Below, piece by piece: positions 45,655-57,132 of a stretch of 64,000 nucleotides of DNA. The number at the start of each line of letters is the position of its first letter. The first letter of the stretch is position 1. The translations under genes and the position numbers were made by a program. The stretch is from Sandaracinaceae bacterium (GTDB lineage: Bacteria; Myxococcota_A; Polyangia; Polyangiales; Houyiibacteriaceae). The DNA lies in the NCBI GenBank assembly GCA_016706685.1, contig JADJJE010000019.1:121100-185099 (forward strand). The letters run 5' to 3'. The notes beneath the pieces are model-generated. The model saw only the letters and a program-made list of their open reading frames with translations, was not told the DNA's origin and ran no database searches.

Positions 45655-46649
45655 TGCGCGCGTGGGCCCCCCACCTGATCGCTGCGCTGATGTCCACGAG
45701 CACGCTGTTCAGCACAGCGTGCACGCCCTCCGTGGGGGTGTGCGACGACCTCGGCGAGCAGCTCGTCGTCGATGGCGAGGGCCGCATCATGTACGCCGGC
45801 CAGGCGCTGGTGAACGGCTCGTGCGGTGCCGGGCGCTGCCACAGCGACGCCGCCGAGGGCGAGCAGCGTGAGGGGGTGCCCGCCGGGCTCGACTTCGACT
45901 TGCCCGTGGGCACCGTGGACTCCCTGGGCCGTCCGGACGAAGACTTCATCGCCCGCCTGGGCGAGAACTACGCCACCGTCAGCGGGCACCGCTCGGCCAT
46001 GTGGCGCGAGGTGCACCGCGGCACCATGCCGCCGCTGGACGAAGACCTCTCCGGCACGGCGCCCGGCGGCTACCGCTACGTGGAGTTCGAGCTCGGCCGG
46101 TGCACCTTCGGCGAGCCCCTCGAGGCCGTCAACACCGCTGCCGGGCGGCGCGCTCTGCGCTCCTGGATTGCCTGTGGCGCGCCCGTGACAGAGGCCTCCG
46201 ACCCGGCGTTGGCGCGCATCAACGAGGGCGAGCTCGGCCTGCGAACGCCCGTCTGTGAGGACGACGGGAACGCCACGGGCGACCTCTTCACGCGCGTGCA
46301 CGAGGACGTGCTGGCCGTGGGCTGCGTCATCGGCTGCCACACCCCCGGCGGGACCAACGAGGAGTTCGACCTGACCACTCCCGCGCTGGCTTACATGGCG
46401 CTCACCAACCCGAACCACGACACCGGCATCGCCGTGGACGACTGCAACACGGACATCGCGGACCAGCTGGTGGACACCGCCAACCCCGACCAGAGCTACC
46501 TGCTGCACAAGCTGGCCGACGCGACCATCCCCGAGAGCGCTCGGCCCGTCTGTGGGCGCGTGATGCCCAGCGGTCAGCCGCGGCTCACGCGCGGCACCGC
46601 CCTGGTGCGTGCTTGGATCGAAGCCGGGGCCCCGCCGCCGGCGCCGTGA
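45654..46649 (+). CDS. Lipoprotein with non-canonical heme-type Cys motifs
   Basis: A 331-residue lipoprotein (lipobox LFSTAC). Two Cys/His sites recall cytochrome c, but with longer spacing: CGAGRCH (four residues between the cysteines) and CVIGCH (three). Both sit in contexts of planctomycete-type cytochrome domains, and the C-terminus again ends ALVRAWIEAGAPPP, as in the lipoprotein at 40091-41509. Whether heme is attached is uncertain. It is coupled to the beta-barrel gene. Confidence 0.72.
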   Translation: MRAWAPHLIAALMSTSTLFSTACTPSVGVCDDLGEQLVVDGEGRIMYAGQALVNGSCGAGRCHSDAAEGEQREGVPAGLDFDLPVGTVDSLGRPDEDFIARLGENYATVSGHRSAMWREVHRGTMPPLDEDLSGTAPGGYRYVEFELGRCTFGEPLEAVNTAAGRRALRSWIACGAPVTEASDPALARINEGELGLRTPVCEDDGNATGDLFTRVHEDVLAVGCVIGCHTPGGTNEEFDLTTPALAYMALTNPNHDTGIAVDDCNTDIADQLVDTANPDQSYLLHKLADATIPESARPVCGRVMPSGQPRLTRGTALVRAWIEAGAPPPAP

Positions 46650-46742
46650 TCGCGATCAAGTCATTCGCCATTCCCGAGCGAAACTGGGTTGAAATAATCA
46701 CGAAACACGTCGGTCAGCGGCGTGTCATCGTGGCGTCGCGGA

Positions 46743-46778
46743 GCCACCCTCGAGGGCGGCTTCGCGCTTGAATTCAAG
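46743..46778. promoter_or_regulatory. Two palindromes upstream of the ligase-Anbu operon
   Basis: An 18-bp palindrome with one mismatched pair (GCC, then CCCTCGAGGG, then GGC at 46743-46760) is followed six nt later by a perfect 12-bp one, CTTGAATTCAAG (46767-46778). Both are 70-110 bp before the first gene. They may be regulator sites or an RNA hairpin. Confidence 0.35.
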
Positions 46779-46850
46779 GGGCCTCCGGAGATGCTGCCGC
46801 GCGTGCGAAGAAAGCTTGCGCGGGCACACGGGTGAATCTAGCCTGCAACC

Positions 46851-48275
46851 ATGGATTCGGCGCGCTGCTTCGACGAGATGCTCGGTCAGGGTGACACGAC
46901 GCGAGGGCCCTACGCGGACTACAAGGCCTGGTTCGACGAGGAGGAGACGGCCCGCCTGCTGCAGCGTTCGGCGGACGCAGAAGCCTTCTTCCGGCGCACG
47001 GGAATCACGTTTAACGTGTACGGCGACGAGGACGCCGCCGAGCGTTTGATTCCGTTCGATATCATCCCGCGGATCATCTCCGACAGGGAGTGGACGCGGC
47101 TGTCCAAGGGCATCGAGCAGCGCGTCCGCGCCATCAACGCGTTCTTGCACGACATCTACCACCGCCAGGAGATCCTGCGCGCCGGCCGCATCCCGGCGCG
47201 CCTCATCGAGCAGAACGAGGCGTTCCTGCCCGAGATGGTGGGGGCCACGCCGCCCGCCAACGTCTACACGCACATCGTGGGCGTGGACATCGTGCGCACC
47301 GCCGAAGACGAGTTCTTCGTGCTGGAAGACAACGCGCGCACGCCCTCGGGTGTCTCGTACATGCTCGAGAACCGCGAGACCATGCTGCAGATGTTCCCGG
47401 AGCTCTTCGCGCGCCAGAAGGTGCGGCCGGTGGGGGACTACCCCAAGCACTTGCGCCGCTCCCTGGCGGCCTGTGCGCCGGCGGGCTGCGAAGGCCGCCC
47501 CGTGGTGGCGGTGCTCACGCCCGGCATCCACAACTCGGCATACTTCGAGCACTCCTTCCTGGCGGACCAGATGGGCGCCGAGCTGGTGGAGGGCCACGAT
47601 CTGCGGGTGGTGGACGGCCGTGTGGCCATGCGCACCACGCGCGGTTACAAGCCCATCGACGTGCTCTACCGGCGTGTAGACGATGCCTTCCTGGACCCGC
47701 TCACCTTCCGGCCGGACTCGGTCATCGGGGTCTCGGGCATCATGGACGTCTACCGCGCGGGCCGCGTCACCATCGCCAACGCGCCCGGCACCGGCATCGC
47801 CGACGACAAGGCCATCTACTCCTACATGCCCGAGATCGTGCAGTTCTACACGGGCGAGCAGGCCATCTTGAAGAACGTGCCCACGTGGCGCTGCTCGGAG
47901 CCCGAGTCGCTGACCTACGTCATCGAGCACCTGGCCGAGCTCGTGGTGAAAGAGGTCCACGGGTCGGGCGGCTACGGCATGCTGGTGGGGCCCGCCGCCA
48001 GCCGGAAGGAGCTGCAAGCCTTCCAGTCCAAGCTCAAGTCCAACCCGGGCAACTACATCGCGCAGCCCACGCTCTCGCTGTCCACGGTGCCCATCCTCAC
48101 GCGCGCGGGCCTGGCGCCGCGCCACGTGGACCTGCGCCCGTTCGTGCTGGTGTCCCCGAACAAGATCTACATCACGCCTGGCGGGCTCACGCGGGTCGCC
48201 CTCAAGAAGGGCTCCCTGGTGGTCAATTCGAGCCAAGGCGGCGGCACCAAAGACACTTGGGTGCTGGAGGAATAG
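46851..48275 (+). CDS. Circularly permuted ATP-grasp ligase (COG2308 type)
   Basis: A 474-residue protein of the CPA2/COG2308 ATP-grasp family. It contains EVMGATPPANVYTHIVGVDI-like segments (here EMVGATPPANVYTHIVGVDI), FFVLEDNARTPSGVSYMLEN, and the C-terminal NKIYITPGGLTRVALKKGSL. Members form peptide or amide bonds with ATP. It is the first gene of a five-gene operon and ends 5 nt before the alpha-E gene. Its product is unknown in any organism as far as I know. Confidence 0.92.
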   Translation: MDSARCFDEMLGQGDTTRGPYADYKAWFDEEETARLLQRSADAEAFFRRTGITFNVYGDEDAAERLIPFDIIPRIISDREWTRLSKGIEQRVRAINAFLHDIYHRQEILRAGRIPARLIEQNEAFLPEMVGATPPANVYTHIVGVDIVRTAEDEFFVLEDNARTPSGVSYMLENRETMLQMFPELFARQKVRPVGDYPKHLRRSLAACAPAGCEGRPVVAVLTPGIHNSAYFEHSFLADQMGAELVEGHDLRVVDGRVAMRTTRGYKPIDVLYRRVDDAFLDPLTFRPDSVIGVSGIMDVYRAGRVTIANAPGTGIADDKAIYSYMPEIVQFYTGEQAILKNVPTWRCSEPESLTYVIEHLAELVVKEVHGSGGYGMLVGPAASRKELQAFQSKLKSNPGNYIAQPTLSLSTVPILTRAGLAPRHVDLRPFVLVSPNKIYITPGGLTRVALKKGSLVVNSSQGGGTKDTWVLEE

Positions 48276-48280
48276 CGCGG

Positions 48281-49222
48281 ATGCTTGGAAAGACGGCTGG
48301 TGGCCTGTTCTGGATGTTTCGCTACCTCGAGCGCGCCGAAAACACGGCTCGCCTCGTGGATGCGGGCCTGCGCATCGCGCTCACGCGCTCCTCGTCGGAA
48401 GAAGACGAGTGGGCGTCCATCGTGGCCACGTCGGGCGTGCGCGACGCCTATTTGGACCGCCACAAGGCCTTCGACGCCGAGCGCGTGGTGGACTTCCTGC
48501 TGCGCGAGCAGGAGAACCCGTCCAGCGTGCTGTCGGCCATGGAGGGCGCGCGCACCAACGCGCGGCTCGTCCGCACGGCGCTCACCCGGGAGGTGTGGGA
48601 GGCCACCAACGAAGGCTGGATGACCATCCGCGACCGGCTGGCCGAGCCGGCCGAGAGTCGTGACCTGCCGCGCATCCTGGACACCATCCGCCAGCAGACG
48701 GCGCTGGTGCGCGGGACCATGCACGGCACCATGCTGCGCAACGACATCTACGACTTCGCGCGCATCGGCACCTACTTGGAGCGCGCCGACAACACCGCCC
48801 GCATCCTGGACGTGAAGTACTACGTGCTGCTGCCCTCGGCGGCCAGCATCGGGTCCTCGCTCGACAACGTTCAGTGGGAGACCATCCTGCGCTGCGTGTC
48901 GGCCCAGCGGGCTTATCACTGGCTCAACCAGGGCGACGTCAACCCACAGAGCATCGCGGACTTCCTCATCCTGGACCGGCGCATGCCGCGCTCACTCGCC
49001 TTCTGCTACGACCAGCTGGTGGACAACCTCGCCCGACTGTCCGAGGGCTACGGAGTCGAGTATCCCAGCCTCGGCGTGGCCCAGCGCACCCGCAAAGACC
49101 TCAAGGGCCAGCGCATCGAGACCATCTTCGAGGCCGGGCTGCACGAGTTCATCGAGCGCTTCGTCGACCGCAACAACGCCCTCGGCCTCGAGATCGAGCG
49201 CGACTTCCGCTTCTACGAGTAG
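48281..49222 (+). CDS. Alpha-E domain protein (COG2307 type)
   Basis: A 313-residue, nearly all-helical protein of the alpha-E family: MLGKTAGGLFWMFRYLERAE, NTARLVDAGLRI and IGTYLERADNTARILDVKYY, a repeated RAENTAR/RADNTAR motif. It always accompanies COG2308 ATP-grasp genes and is thought to work with them in peptide tagging or synthesis. ATG 48281 lies five nt after the ligase stop. Confidence 0.92.
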   Translation: MLGKTAGGLFWMFRYLERAENTARLVDAGLRIALTRSSSEEDEWASIVATSGVRDAYLDRHKAFDAERVVDFLLREQENPSSVLSAMEGARTNARLVRTALTREVWEATNEGWMTIRDRLAEPAESRDLPRILDTIRQQTALVRGTMHGTMLRNDIYDFARIGTYLERADNTARILDVKYYVLLPSAASIGSSLDNVQWETILRCVSAQRAYHWLNQGDVNPQSIADFLILDRRMPRSLAFCYDQLVDNLARLSEGYGVEYPSLGVAQRTRKDLKGQRIETIFEAGLHEFIERFVDRNNALGLEIERDFRFYE

Positions 49223-49242
49223 GATCGTCCCCCCCCGCGACC

Positions 49243-50046
49243 ATGCGCCTCACCATCTCCCACACGACCCACTACAAGTACGACGCGCCCGTGCGCTATG
49301 GCCTCTCCCGCTTGCGCCTCACCCCGACCAGCGACGCGTGCCAGACCGTCCTGTCCTGGAAGACCGAGATCGTGGGCGGCAAGAAGGAGGTGGGGTACTT
49401 CGACCAGTTCCACAACCCGGTAGAGCTGGTCAGCCTGGACCCGGACGCGCAGGAGATTCACGTCCGCTGCGAGGGCGAGGTGGAGACCCGCGACCGCGCG
49501 GGGGTGGTGGGGGAGCACGCCGGCTTTGCGCCGCTCTGGCTCTTTCGCCGCACCACCCCGCTCACGGCCCCGGGCCCGCTGCTGACCGAGCTGGTCCGCG
49601 AGTTGGGGCCACCCACGGGTGACACGCTCGCCAGCCTGCACGCGCTGTGTGCGCTCATCGCCGAGCGCGTGGTCTACCGTGCGGGCCAGACCAGTTCGGC
49701 GTCGTCGGTGGAAGAGGTGCTCACCACGGGGCACGGGGTCTGCCAAGACCACGCCCACGTCTTCCTCAGCGCGGTCCGCGTCCTGGGCCTCCCGGGGCGC
49801 TACGCCAGCGGCTATCTGATGATGGACGATCGCGTGGAGCAGGACGCCAGCCACGCCTGGGCCGAGGCCTACGTCAAGGGTCTGGGGTGGGTGGGCTTCG
49901 ACGTCTCGAACGCAATTTGCCCGGATGATCGCTACGTTCGGGTGGCCACCGGGCTCGACTACCACGACGCGGCGCCCATCTCCGGCATGCGCCTCGGGGC
50001 CTCCTCGGAGTCGATGGTGGTCGCGGTGCAGGTCAGCGAGCAGTAA
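49243..50046 (+). CDS. Transglutaminase-like cysteine protease
   Basis: A 267-residue protein with an N-terminal beta domain (MRLTISHTTHYKYDAPVRYG) and a transglutaminase-like core holding the triad C167 (GVCQDHAH), H204 (ASHAWAEAY) and D220 (GFDVSN). All residues are intact. Related proteins hydrolyse or transfer amide bonds. Located between the alpha-E and Anbu genes, it may process the peptide made by the ATP-grasp ligase. Confidence 0.93.
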   Translation: MRLTISHTTHYKYDAPVRYGLSRLRLTPTSDACQTVLSWKTEIVGGKKEVGYFDQFHNPVELVSLDPDAQEIHVRCEGEVETRDRAGVVGEHAGFAPLWLFRRTTPLTAPGPLLTELVRELGPPTGDTLASLHALCALIAERVVYRAGQTSSASSVEEVLTTGHGVCQDHAHVFLSAVRVLGLPGRYASGYLMMDDRVEQDASHAWAEAYVKGLGWVGFDVSNAICPDDRYVRVATGLDYHDAAPISGMRLGASSESMVVAVQVSEQ

Positions 50047-50072
50047 GCTCCAGTCCTCAGGAACGGAGCGTC

Positions 50073-50843
50073 ATGACTTACTGCGTCGGGCTGCGGATGA
50101 AGCGGGGTCTCGTGTTCATGTCGGACACGCGCACCAACGCGGGCGTGGACAACATCTCCATGTTCCGGAAGATGTTCACGTGGACCACCGAGGGCGAGCG
50201 CGTCATCACGCTGCTCACGGCGGGCAACCTGGCCACCACCCAGGCGCTGGTCAGCCTGCTGGACGAGCGGGCCAAGGCTCCCAAGCGTGAGGGGCGCGAG
50301 CCCACCATCCTGGAAGTGCCCACCATGTTCCAGGCAGCCAAGCTGGTGGGCGAGACGCTGCGTGAGATCATCAGCGACAGCAGCGGGGGAGGGCAGCGCG
50401 CCGACTCCACCTTCTCGGCCACCGTCATCCTGGGCGGTCAGATCAAGGGCTCCGAGCCGCGCCTTTTCATGGTCTACCCGGAGGGCAACTTCCTCGAGGC
50501 CTCGGAGGACACCCCGTTCTTCCAGATCGGCGAGACCAAGTACGGGCGCCCCATCCTCATCCGGGCCTACGACCCGGCCATGAGCTTCGAGGCGGCCATC
50601 AAGCTGCTGCTGGTCTCGTTCGACTCCACCATCAAGGCCAACCTGTCGGTGGGCATGCCGCTAGACGTTCAGGTCTACGAGCGGAACGCGCTCACGGTCA
50701 CCCGCCAGCTGCGCGTGGGCCGGGACGCCCCGTACTACCAGCTCATCTCGCACGGCTGGGGCGAGGCGCTCCGGCAGGCCTTCGAGTCGCTGCCGGAGTT
50801 CGAGTTCCCCGAGCCGGCCGGTCCGCCCGACCTCGGCCACTGA
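50073..50843 (+). CDS. Anbu, proteasome-related N-terminal nucleophile hydrolase
   Basis: A 256-residue member of the Anbu family (ancestral beta subunit). After removal of Met, Thr2 would be the nucleophile (MTYCVGLRMKRGLVFMSDTR), in the typical start of this family, with the mid motif STFSATVILGGQIKGSEPRL. It likely self-assembles into an open helical or ring complex, as Anbu proteins do, but its substrate is unknown. Its operon with a ligase, alpha-E and transglutaminase is the classic Anbu neighbourhood. Confidence 0.93.
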   Translation: MTYCVGLRMKRGLVFMSDTRTNAGVDNISMFRKMFTWTTEGERVITLLTAGNLATTQALVSLLDERAKAPKREGREPTILEVPTMFQAAKLVGETLREIISDSSGGGQRADSTFSATVILGGQIKGSEPRLFMVYPEGNFLEASEDTPFFQIGETKYGRPILIRAYDPAMSFEAAIKLLLVSFDSTIKANLSVGMPLDVQVYERNALTVTRQLRVGRDAPYYQLISHGWGEALRQAFESLPEFEFPEPAGPPDLGH

Positions 50844-50846
50844 GCC

Positions 50847-51347
50847 ATGCCCTCGGACCTCTTCTCGGAAGTCCCCCTCGGCCATGCGGAGCACGCCGTG
50901 CAGATCGTGGAGTCGGTGCTCGAGGCGCGCGGTGTCCCTCTGGCGGAGGCCAAGCAGCCCCACGGCCCCGCGCGGGAGCGGCGCTACGCCCTGCAGCGGG
51001 GGTCGGCCGTGACCCTCATTCAGGTCACGCCGCCGGGGAGCGTCCTCAGCCTCCATGACGTGGGCCGCGTGCGCATCGTCGCCCCGGTGGTCTCGCTGCC
51101 TGCCGACGAGCGGCGAGCCGAGCTCTTTCAGCACCTCCTCGAAGAGAACGCCACGCTGACGGGGGCCGCTTTCGCCATCACGGCCCGCGAGGTCATCCTG
51201 CTGGCCGAGCGCAGCGTGCAAGACCTGGACGAGTCCGAGGTGGAGCACATGATCGACACCATCAGCGCGGCCGCCGACCGCTACGACGACCTCTTGGCGG
51301 AGCGCTATGGAGTGGCCCGGGCCACGGAGGCGGGCACCCCGGACTGA
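50847..51347 (+). CDS. YbjN-like/secretion-chaperone-like protein
   Basis: A 166-residue alpha+beta protein resembling YbjN or CesT-type chaperones: a helix (HAEHAVQIVESVLEARGVPL), paired strands (RYALQRGSAVTLIQVTPPGS) and a long C-terminal helix (VEHMIDTISAAADRYDDLLA). It starts only 3 nt after Anbu, so it belongs to the operon and may be its adaptor. The family call is weak. Confidence 0.6.
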   Translation: MPSDLFSEVPLGHAEHAVQIVESVLEARGVPLAEAKQPHGPARERRYALQRGSAVTLIQVTPPGSVLSLHDVGRVRIVAPVVSLPADERRAELFQHLLEENATLTGAAFAITAREVILLAERSVQDLDESEVEHMIDTISAAADRYDDLLAERYGVARATEAGTPD

Positions 51348-51385
51348 CGGCGCAAAACTTGCTATTTGGGGGGCCGCGGGATTAG

Positions 51386-51682
51386 ATGTCCAAAGGCATT
51401 GATTCTTTCCATTACAAGGAGCCCCGCGTGAATGAGCTTGCACGCTACCTGGTCGAGAACGCCATCATCGACTTCAAAGGCGGCATCACGATTGAGCAAG
51501 TCAGGGCATTCCTCCGCACGGAAGACAGCCGCGAGTCGAGGGCGCTGCTCTCCAAGCTGATCGACGACAACGGCGTCGACGCGCTCATGCTGACCATCGC
51601 CGACTGCCTGAAGGACTACATCCGCTCGGGCATCAACGAGGAGGTCGTCCGAGGCCAACTGGCGTCCTACAGCCAGTCCTAG
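51386..51682 (+). CDS. Small hypothetical protein
   Basis: A 98-residue, mainly helical protein without a recognised family (VNELARYLVENAIIDFKGGI and ITIEQVRAFLRTEDSRESRA). No signal peptide. It is 38 bp after the YbjN-like gene and could be transcribed with it, but no functional link is evident. Confidence 0.6.
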   Translation: MSKGIDSFHYKEPRVNELARYLVENAIIDFKGGITIEQVRAFLRTEDSRESRALLSKLIDDNGVDALMLTIADCLKDYIRSGINEEVVRGQLASYSQS

Positions 51683-51770
51683 CGCCGGTTCGAGTGAACG
51701 ACGAGGGGGGTGAGCAGGGGGGGCAGGGGACGCTCGCAATCGTCGACGAGGCTGCTACCATCCCGCCGCA

Positions 51771-52670
51771 ATGAAGCCGTCGGTTCTATCGTTTTCTGCA
51801 GGGTGGCTGGTGCTCGTCGCAGCCGGGGTGATGGGGTGCAGCGGGGGCGACGCCGAGGCGACCACCGAGCCACAGGCCGTGGTGCCCGCCGGCGACCCCG
51901 AGATTCCGTTCCGCGACCTCGCCGGAGTGGACGTCACGGAGCTCGACGAGGAGGCGCGGGGCGTCTACTGGTCTCAGGTCAGCGACCTGACCTCGCCCTG
52001 CGGTGAGCCCGTCAGCGTGGCGGACTGCATCAGCAACACGGTCACGTGTCGCTCGTGTGTGCCTGCGGCCCGCTACATCGCTCGCCTGGCCGCGGGCGGG
52101 GCCGAGCGTGACGAGATCCGCGAGTACTTCCGCATCCGCTACGGTCGCGAGGGTGTCCTCGAGATCAACATCGACGACGCGCCGGCGCGCGGGCCCGTCA
52201 TGGCGCCCATCACCATCGTCGAGTTCAGCGACTTCGAGTGCCCCTTCTGCGCGCGGGCCCACCGCCCGCTGGGGCGCGCCGTGGAAGAGTTCCCCGGCCA
52301 GGTGCGCTTGGTCTTCCGTCACTTCCCGCTCTCCATGCACGAGCACGCCGCGTCGGCCGCCGTGGCCGCCGAGGCTGCAGGCGCCCAGGGCAAGTTCTGG
52401 GAAATGCACGACCTGCTCTTCGAGAACCAGACCGAGCTCGAGCCGGCGGCCATCGCACGCTACGCGCAGTCGCTGGGCCTGGACATGAACCGCTTCCGGA
52501 CCGACTTCGAAGACGCCGAGCTGCGCGCGCGGGTGGACCGCTCGCGGGCCGAGGGCCAGCGCGTGGGCGTCAACAGCACACCCACCATCTACGTGAACGG
52601 CCGCGAGCTCCCCGCTTCGCAGCTGGACGAGCTGGTGGACTACCTGCGCGAGGAGATCGCGGCGCGATGA
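51771..52670 (+). CDS. DsbA-like thioredoxin lipoprotein with Cys-rich N-terminal region
   Basis: A 299-residue lipoprotein (lipobox GVMGC). The C-terminal half is a DsbA/thioredoxin fold with C157-P-F-C160 in EFSDFECPFCARAHRPL and a cis-Pro segment GVNSTPTIYVNGRELP. Before it lies a Cys-bearing region (ADCISNTVTCRSCVPAARY and RDEIREYFRIRYG) that recalls CcmH, a cytochrome c biogenesis reductase. It probably introduces or exchanges disulfides in the periplasm. It overlaps the TlpA-like gene by 4 nt. Confidence 0.85.
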   Translation: MKPSVLSFSAGWLVLVAAGVMGCSGGDAEATTEPQAVVPAGDPEIPFRDLAGVDVTELDEEARGVYWSQVSDLTSPCGEPVSVADCISNTVTCRSCVPAARYIARLAAGGAERDEIREYFRIRYGREGVLEINIDDAPARGPVMAPITIVEFSDFECPFCARAHRPLGRAVEEFPGQVRLVFRHFPLSMHEHAASAAVAAEAAGAQGKFWEMHDLLFENQTELEPAAIARYAQSLGLDMNRFRTDFEDAELRARVDRSRAEGQRVGVNSTPTIYVNGRELPASQLDELVDYLREEIAAR

Positions 52671-53224
52671 GTCAGCGCGTGAATCTTCTCGGGCGCGGGC
52701 CGTCCGAGCGGCTCATGCGACGGACCCTTGCTGCGCTCGGCGCGCTCAGCCTCATCGCGGCGCTGCTGCTCTCCCCCCACGCGGCGCTCGCGCTGCGCAA
52801 CGGCCAAGCGGCCCCCGAGATTGGCCTCACCGACCAAGCGGGCCAGCGGGTAGACCTGGCCAGCCTGCGCGGCAAGGTGGTGCTGGTGGACTTCTGGGCC
52901 TCGTGGTGCGGCCCCTGCCGCGAAGAGCTGCCCGTGCTGGAGCGTCTCTACCAGGCGCACCGCGCCGCCGGCTTGGTGGTGGTGGGCGTCAACGTGGACC
53001 AGCAGGCCTCCAACATGACCCGCTTCCTCGAGCGGCAGCCGCTCACGTTCCCGGTGGTGCACGATGCGCAGCACGCGGTGGCGGGGCGTTACGAGCCCAC
53101 CACCATGCCCTCGTCGTATCTCATCGATCGCGCCGGCGTGGTGCGCCACGTGCATCGTGGCTTTCGGGCCTCGGACGCCGCCACGCTCGAAGCCGAGATT
53201 CGCGCCTTGCTACAAGCGCCCTGA
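52667..53224 (+). CDS. TlpA/ResA-like thioredoxin
   Basis: A 185-residue thioredoxin with an N-terminal signal or membrane anchor (TLAALGALSLIAALLLSPHA) and the active site FWASWCGPCREELP. The AhpC/TSA-type features (SLRGKVVLVDF, VVGVNVDQQASNM, MPSSYLIDRAG) are those of the TlpA/ResA group that keeps periplasmic thiols reduced for cytochrome assembly. Coupled to the DsbA-like gene by ATGA, so the two may form an oxidising and reducing pair. Confidence 0.92.
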   Translation: MSQRVNLLGRGPSERLMRRTLAALGALSLIAALLLSPHAALALRNGQAAPEIGLTDQAGQRVDLASLRGKVVLVDFWASWCGPCREELPVLERLYQAHRAAGLVVVGVNVDQQASNMTRFLERQPLTFPVVHDAQHAVAGRYEPTTMPSSYLIDRAGVVRHVHRGFRASDAATLEAEIRALLQAP

Positions 53225-53388
53225 GCGCGCCTGGGGGTGGCTGCGCGGGGCCCTCTGCCGAGCCGACGCGCACTTCCTGCGCGGCCCCAGCTTGCCGCTC
53301 CCCTGCCCACCTGATAAAGCGGCCCCGGTCGTGAGCGTCGCTCTCGAATCGAGGCACATCTCGGCCAGCCCTCAAGCCGATCGAGCCT

Positions 53389-56751
<3,363 letters not shown>

Positions 56752-56801
56752 CGCTTCGTCAAGACGTTGACTGCGTCCCGTTTTGGTGATTGGTTCCCCA
56801 G

Positions 56802-57119
56802 ATGAAGGAGCGCGTCCAGACCGTGATTGACGAAGTGCTGCGGCCGCTCCTCGAGGCGGACGGCGGCGGCGTCGACCTGCTGCACGTGGGGCCCACGCGG
56901 GTGAGCCTGCGTCTGCGCGGCAAGGCGGCCTACAGCGTGGGCGGGCGCTACATCCGCACGCTGGTCATCGAGCCGCTGCTCCGCAAGGCGTCCGGTGTGC
57001 CCGACCTCGAGGTGGTCTTGGAAGACGAGGTCACGCGGCCCCGGTCGCTCGAGATGGACGCCAGCGAAGTCATGCGCGAGATCGAAGAGCAGGAAGCACG
57101 CGACCGCGCAGGCTCCTGA
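56802..57119 (+). CDS. NifU-like C-terminal domain protein lacking the cysteines
   Basis: A 105-residue protein matching the NifU/Nfu C-terminal fold (VLRPLLEADGGGVDLLHVGP, then TRVSLRLRGKAAYSVGGRYI and IEPLLRKASGVPDLEVVLE). The Fe-S ligand pair, normally CxxC after the LxG motif, reads AYSV, so it cannot bind a cluster in the usual way. A structural or regulatory role is inferred. ATG 56802 is preferred to a TTG 12 nt upstream. It is 50 bp after carB. Confidence 0.75.
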   Translation: MKERVQTVIDEVLRPLLEADGGGVDLLHVGPTRVSLRLRGKAAYSVGGRYIRTLVIEPLLRKASGVPDLEVVLEDEVTRPRSLEMDASEVMREIEEQEARDRAGS

Positions 57120-57132
57120 AGGCTTCGCGCTT

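Noticed and set aside
53225..53388. Possible attenuator before carB (GGGGCC with GGCCCC)
   Set aside because: Six-bp stem with a 28-nt loop is too weak, and no leader peptide with Arg or pyrimidine-linked codons is evident.
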